From: Sphingomonas sp. J315 | GTDB lineage: Bacteria; Pseudomonadota; Alphaproteobacteria; Sphingomonadales; Sphingomonadaceae | Direction of reading: 5' to 3' | Length of the DNA: 64,000 nt | NCBI RefSeq assembly: GCF_024666595.1 | Contig: NZ_CP088296.1 | Coordinates: forward strand, 1,674,001-1,738,000 | Shown: positions 63,308-64,000 of the stretch, one piece after another | Layout of the letters: every line of letters starts with the position of its first letter | Position numbering within the stretch: position 1 is the first letter of the stretch | Position numbers and translations under genes: made by a program | Notes under the pieces: generated by a model | Databases searched by the model: none | What the model saw: the letters and a program-made list of their open reading frames with translations, nothing else | What the model was told of the DNA's origin: nothing

Positions 63308-64000
63308 TCCTCGACCCCGTCTTTTACGCGATCGCGGTTCCGGCGGTCGCGCTGCTGGGACTGTCCAAAGGCGGTTTTGCCGGTGCGGGCTCGCTGTCGC
63401 TGCCGGTGATCGCCTTTATCATCGATCCCGTGCGCGCCGCCGCGATCCTGCTGCCGATCCTGATCGTGCAGGACGTGGTCGGCATCTGGGCCTTCCGACG
63501 TACGGTCGATTATTTCGTGCTGGGATGGACGCTGGCCGGCGCGATCGTCGGCATCGCGCTCGGCTATTGGTTTGCGGCGAGCGTGTCGGCGGACGCCGTG
63601 CTCGCGATGGTCGGGGTGATTTCGATCCTGTTCGGGGCACACCGGCTGTGGAAGGACCGGCTGGGCGCTGGAGCCGCGTCGACCTCGCCCGGATGGGTCG
63701 GATCGCTGTTCGGAGTCGCATCGGGCTTCACCAGCCAGATCGCCCATGCCGGGGCACCGCCCTGGCAGCTCTGGGTGATGCCGCGCCAGCTGACGCCGGC
63801 CTATCTGGTCGGCACCACCGCCGTGTTCTTCGGGGCCGTGAACTGGATCAAGGTGCCGGCCTATCTGGCGCTGGGACAGTTTACGGCGGAGAATCTGGGG
63901 ACGAGCGCGGTGCTGATGCCCGTGGCGATTGCGTCGACCTTCGCGGGGGTGTGGCTGGTACGGCGGGTGTCGCCGGAGCGATTCTATACCGCGATCTACT
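63304..64000 (+). CDS. Sulfite exporter TauE/SafE family protein, truncated at the window end
   Basis: The frame runs without stop to the end of the window (232 residues visible). Membrane helices and family motifs are present: AIAVPAVALLGLSKGGFAGA, SLPVIAFIIDPVRAAAILLP, LFGVASGFTSQIAHAGAPPW and TTAVFFGAVNWIKVPAYLAL. These are characteristic TauE/SafE anion-export patterns. No ATG, GTG or TTG is available in frame before LDPVFYAIAVPA, and the CTG at 63304, overlapping the crtZ TGA, fits the NTGA coupling style of this genome. The C-terminus lies outside the window. Confidence 0.82.
   Translation, partial: MILDPVFYAIAVPAVALLGLSKGGFAGAGSLSLPVIAFIIDPVRAAAILLPILIVQDVVGIWAFRRTVDYFVLGWTLAGAIVGIALGYWFAASVSADAVLAMVGVISILFGAHRLWKDRLGAGAASTSPGWVGSLFGVASGFTSQIAHAGAPPWQLWVMPRQLTPAYLVGTTAVFFGAVNWIKVPAYLALGQFTAENLGTSAVLMPVAIASTFAGVWLVRRVSPERFYTAIY

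Noticed and set aside
1..64000. CRISPR array, prophage or rRNA operon
   Set aside because: No regularly spaced direct repeats, phage structural genes or ribosomal RNA sequence were seen.

Overview
This is a GC-rich, densely coded chromosomal window from an alphaproteobacterium, most likely a Sphingomonas-like member of the Sphingomonadaceae. The evidence is the family mix and gene order: rpmF-plsX-fabH-ihfA-merR, mutY-dciA-dsbA-dsbA-smc, metX-metW, hisC next to a short TyrA (as in Zymomonas), COQ9, a class I lysyl-tRNA synthetase, a carotenoid hydroxylase and sphingomonad-style intergenic hairpins. I see no rRNA operon, prophage, transposase or CRISPR array.

Layout. 0-5.8 kb: end of a DUF2339 membrane protein, a small pair of hypothetical genes, an XRE regulator, tRNA-Val(UAC), gltX and a TonB protein. 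5.8-9.9 kb: riboflavin operon ribD-ribE-ribBX-ribH with a GNAT gene. 9.9-15.9 kb: Old Yellow Enzyme, EamA transporter, COQ9, a DinG/XPD-type helicase and SixA. 15.9-18.9 kb: the rpmF-to-merR operon on the minus strand. 19-28 kb: MAPEG, NudC, serine hydrolase and MutY, then DciA, two DsbA-fold proteins and SMC. 28-38 kb: a carbohydrate block (GPH/MFS symporter, GH3, LacI regulator, GH43) and a 1065-aa beta-propeller amidohydrolase. 38-48.6 kb: metXW, amine oxidase, hisC-tyrA, plsC, a YdcF-like gene, ftsXE, zinc-ribbon protein and MATE pump. 48.6-55.8 kb: tRNA-Leu(GAG), ssb, feoAB, lysS and DUF389. 55.8-64 kb: nhaA, an HDAC-family hydrolase, an orphan HNH endonuclease, etfBA, sucC, crtZ and a truncated TauE/SafE gene.

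How parts work together. The LacI-type regulator at 32.1 kb lies between two glycoside hydrolase genes. A perfect palindrome GTAACCGGTTAC occurs once upstream of each, so the locus looks like a small self-contained regulon. The rib genes make riboflavin, but the GTP cyclohydrolase II part of the fused RibB has lost its zinc cysteines, so the first step must be supplied from elsewhere. Many genes are joined by four-base start/stop overlaps (NTGA), often with GTG, TTG or even CTG starts.

Data quality. Nine frame breaks affect eight conserved genes. In each, the arithmetic fits a single-base gain or loss in a G/C homopolymer. I regard these as probable sequencing or assembly errors rather than biology. 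They change the reading of the DUF6456 gene, the helicase (twice), merR, the serine hydrolase, the start of the MFS gene, the GH3 gene, the end of ftsE, and nhaA.
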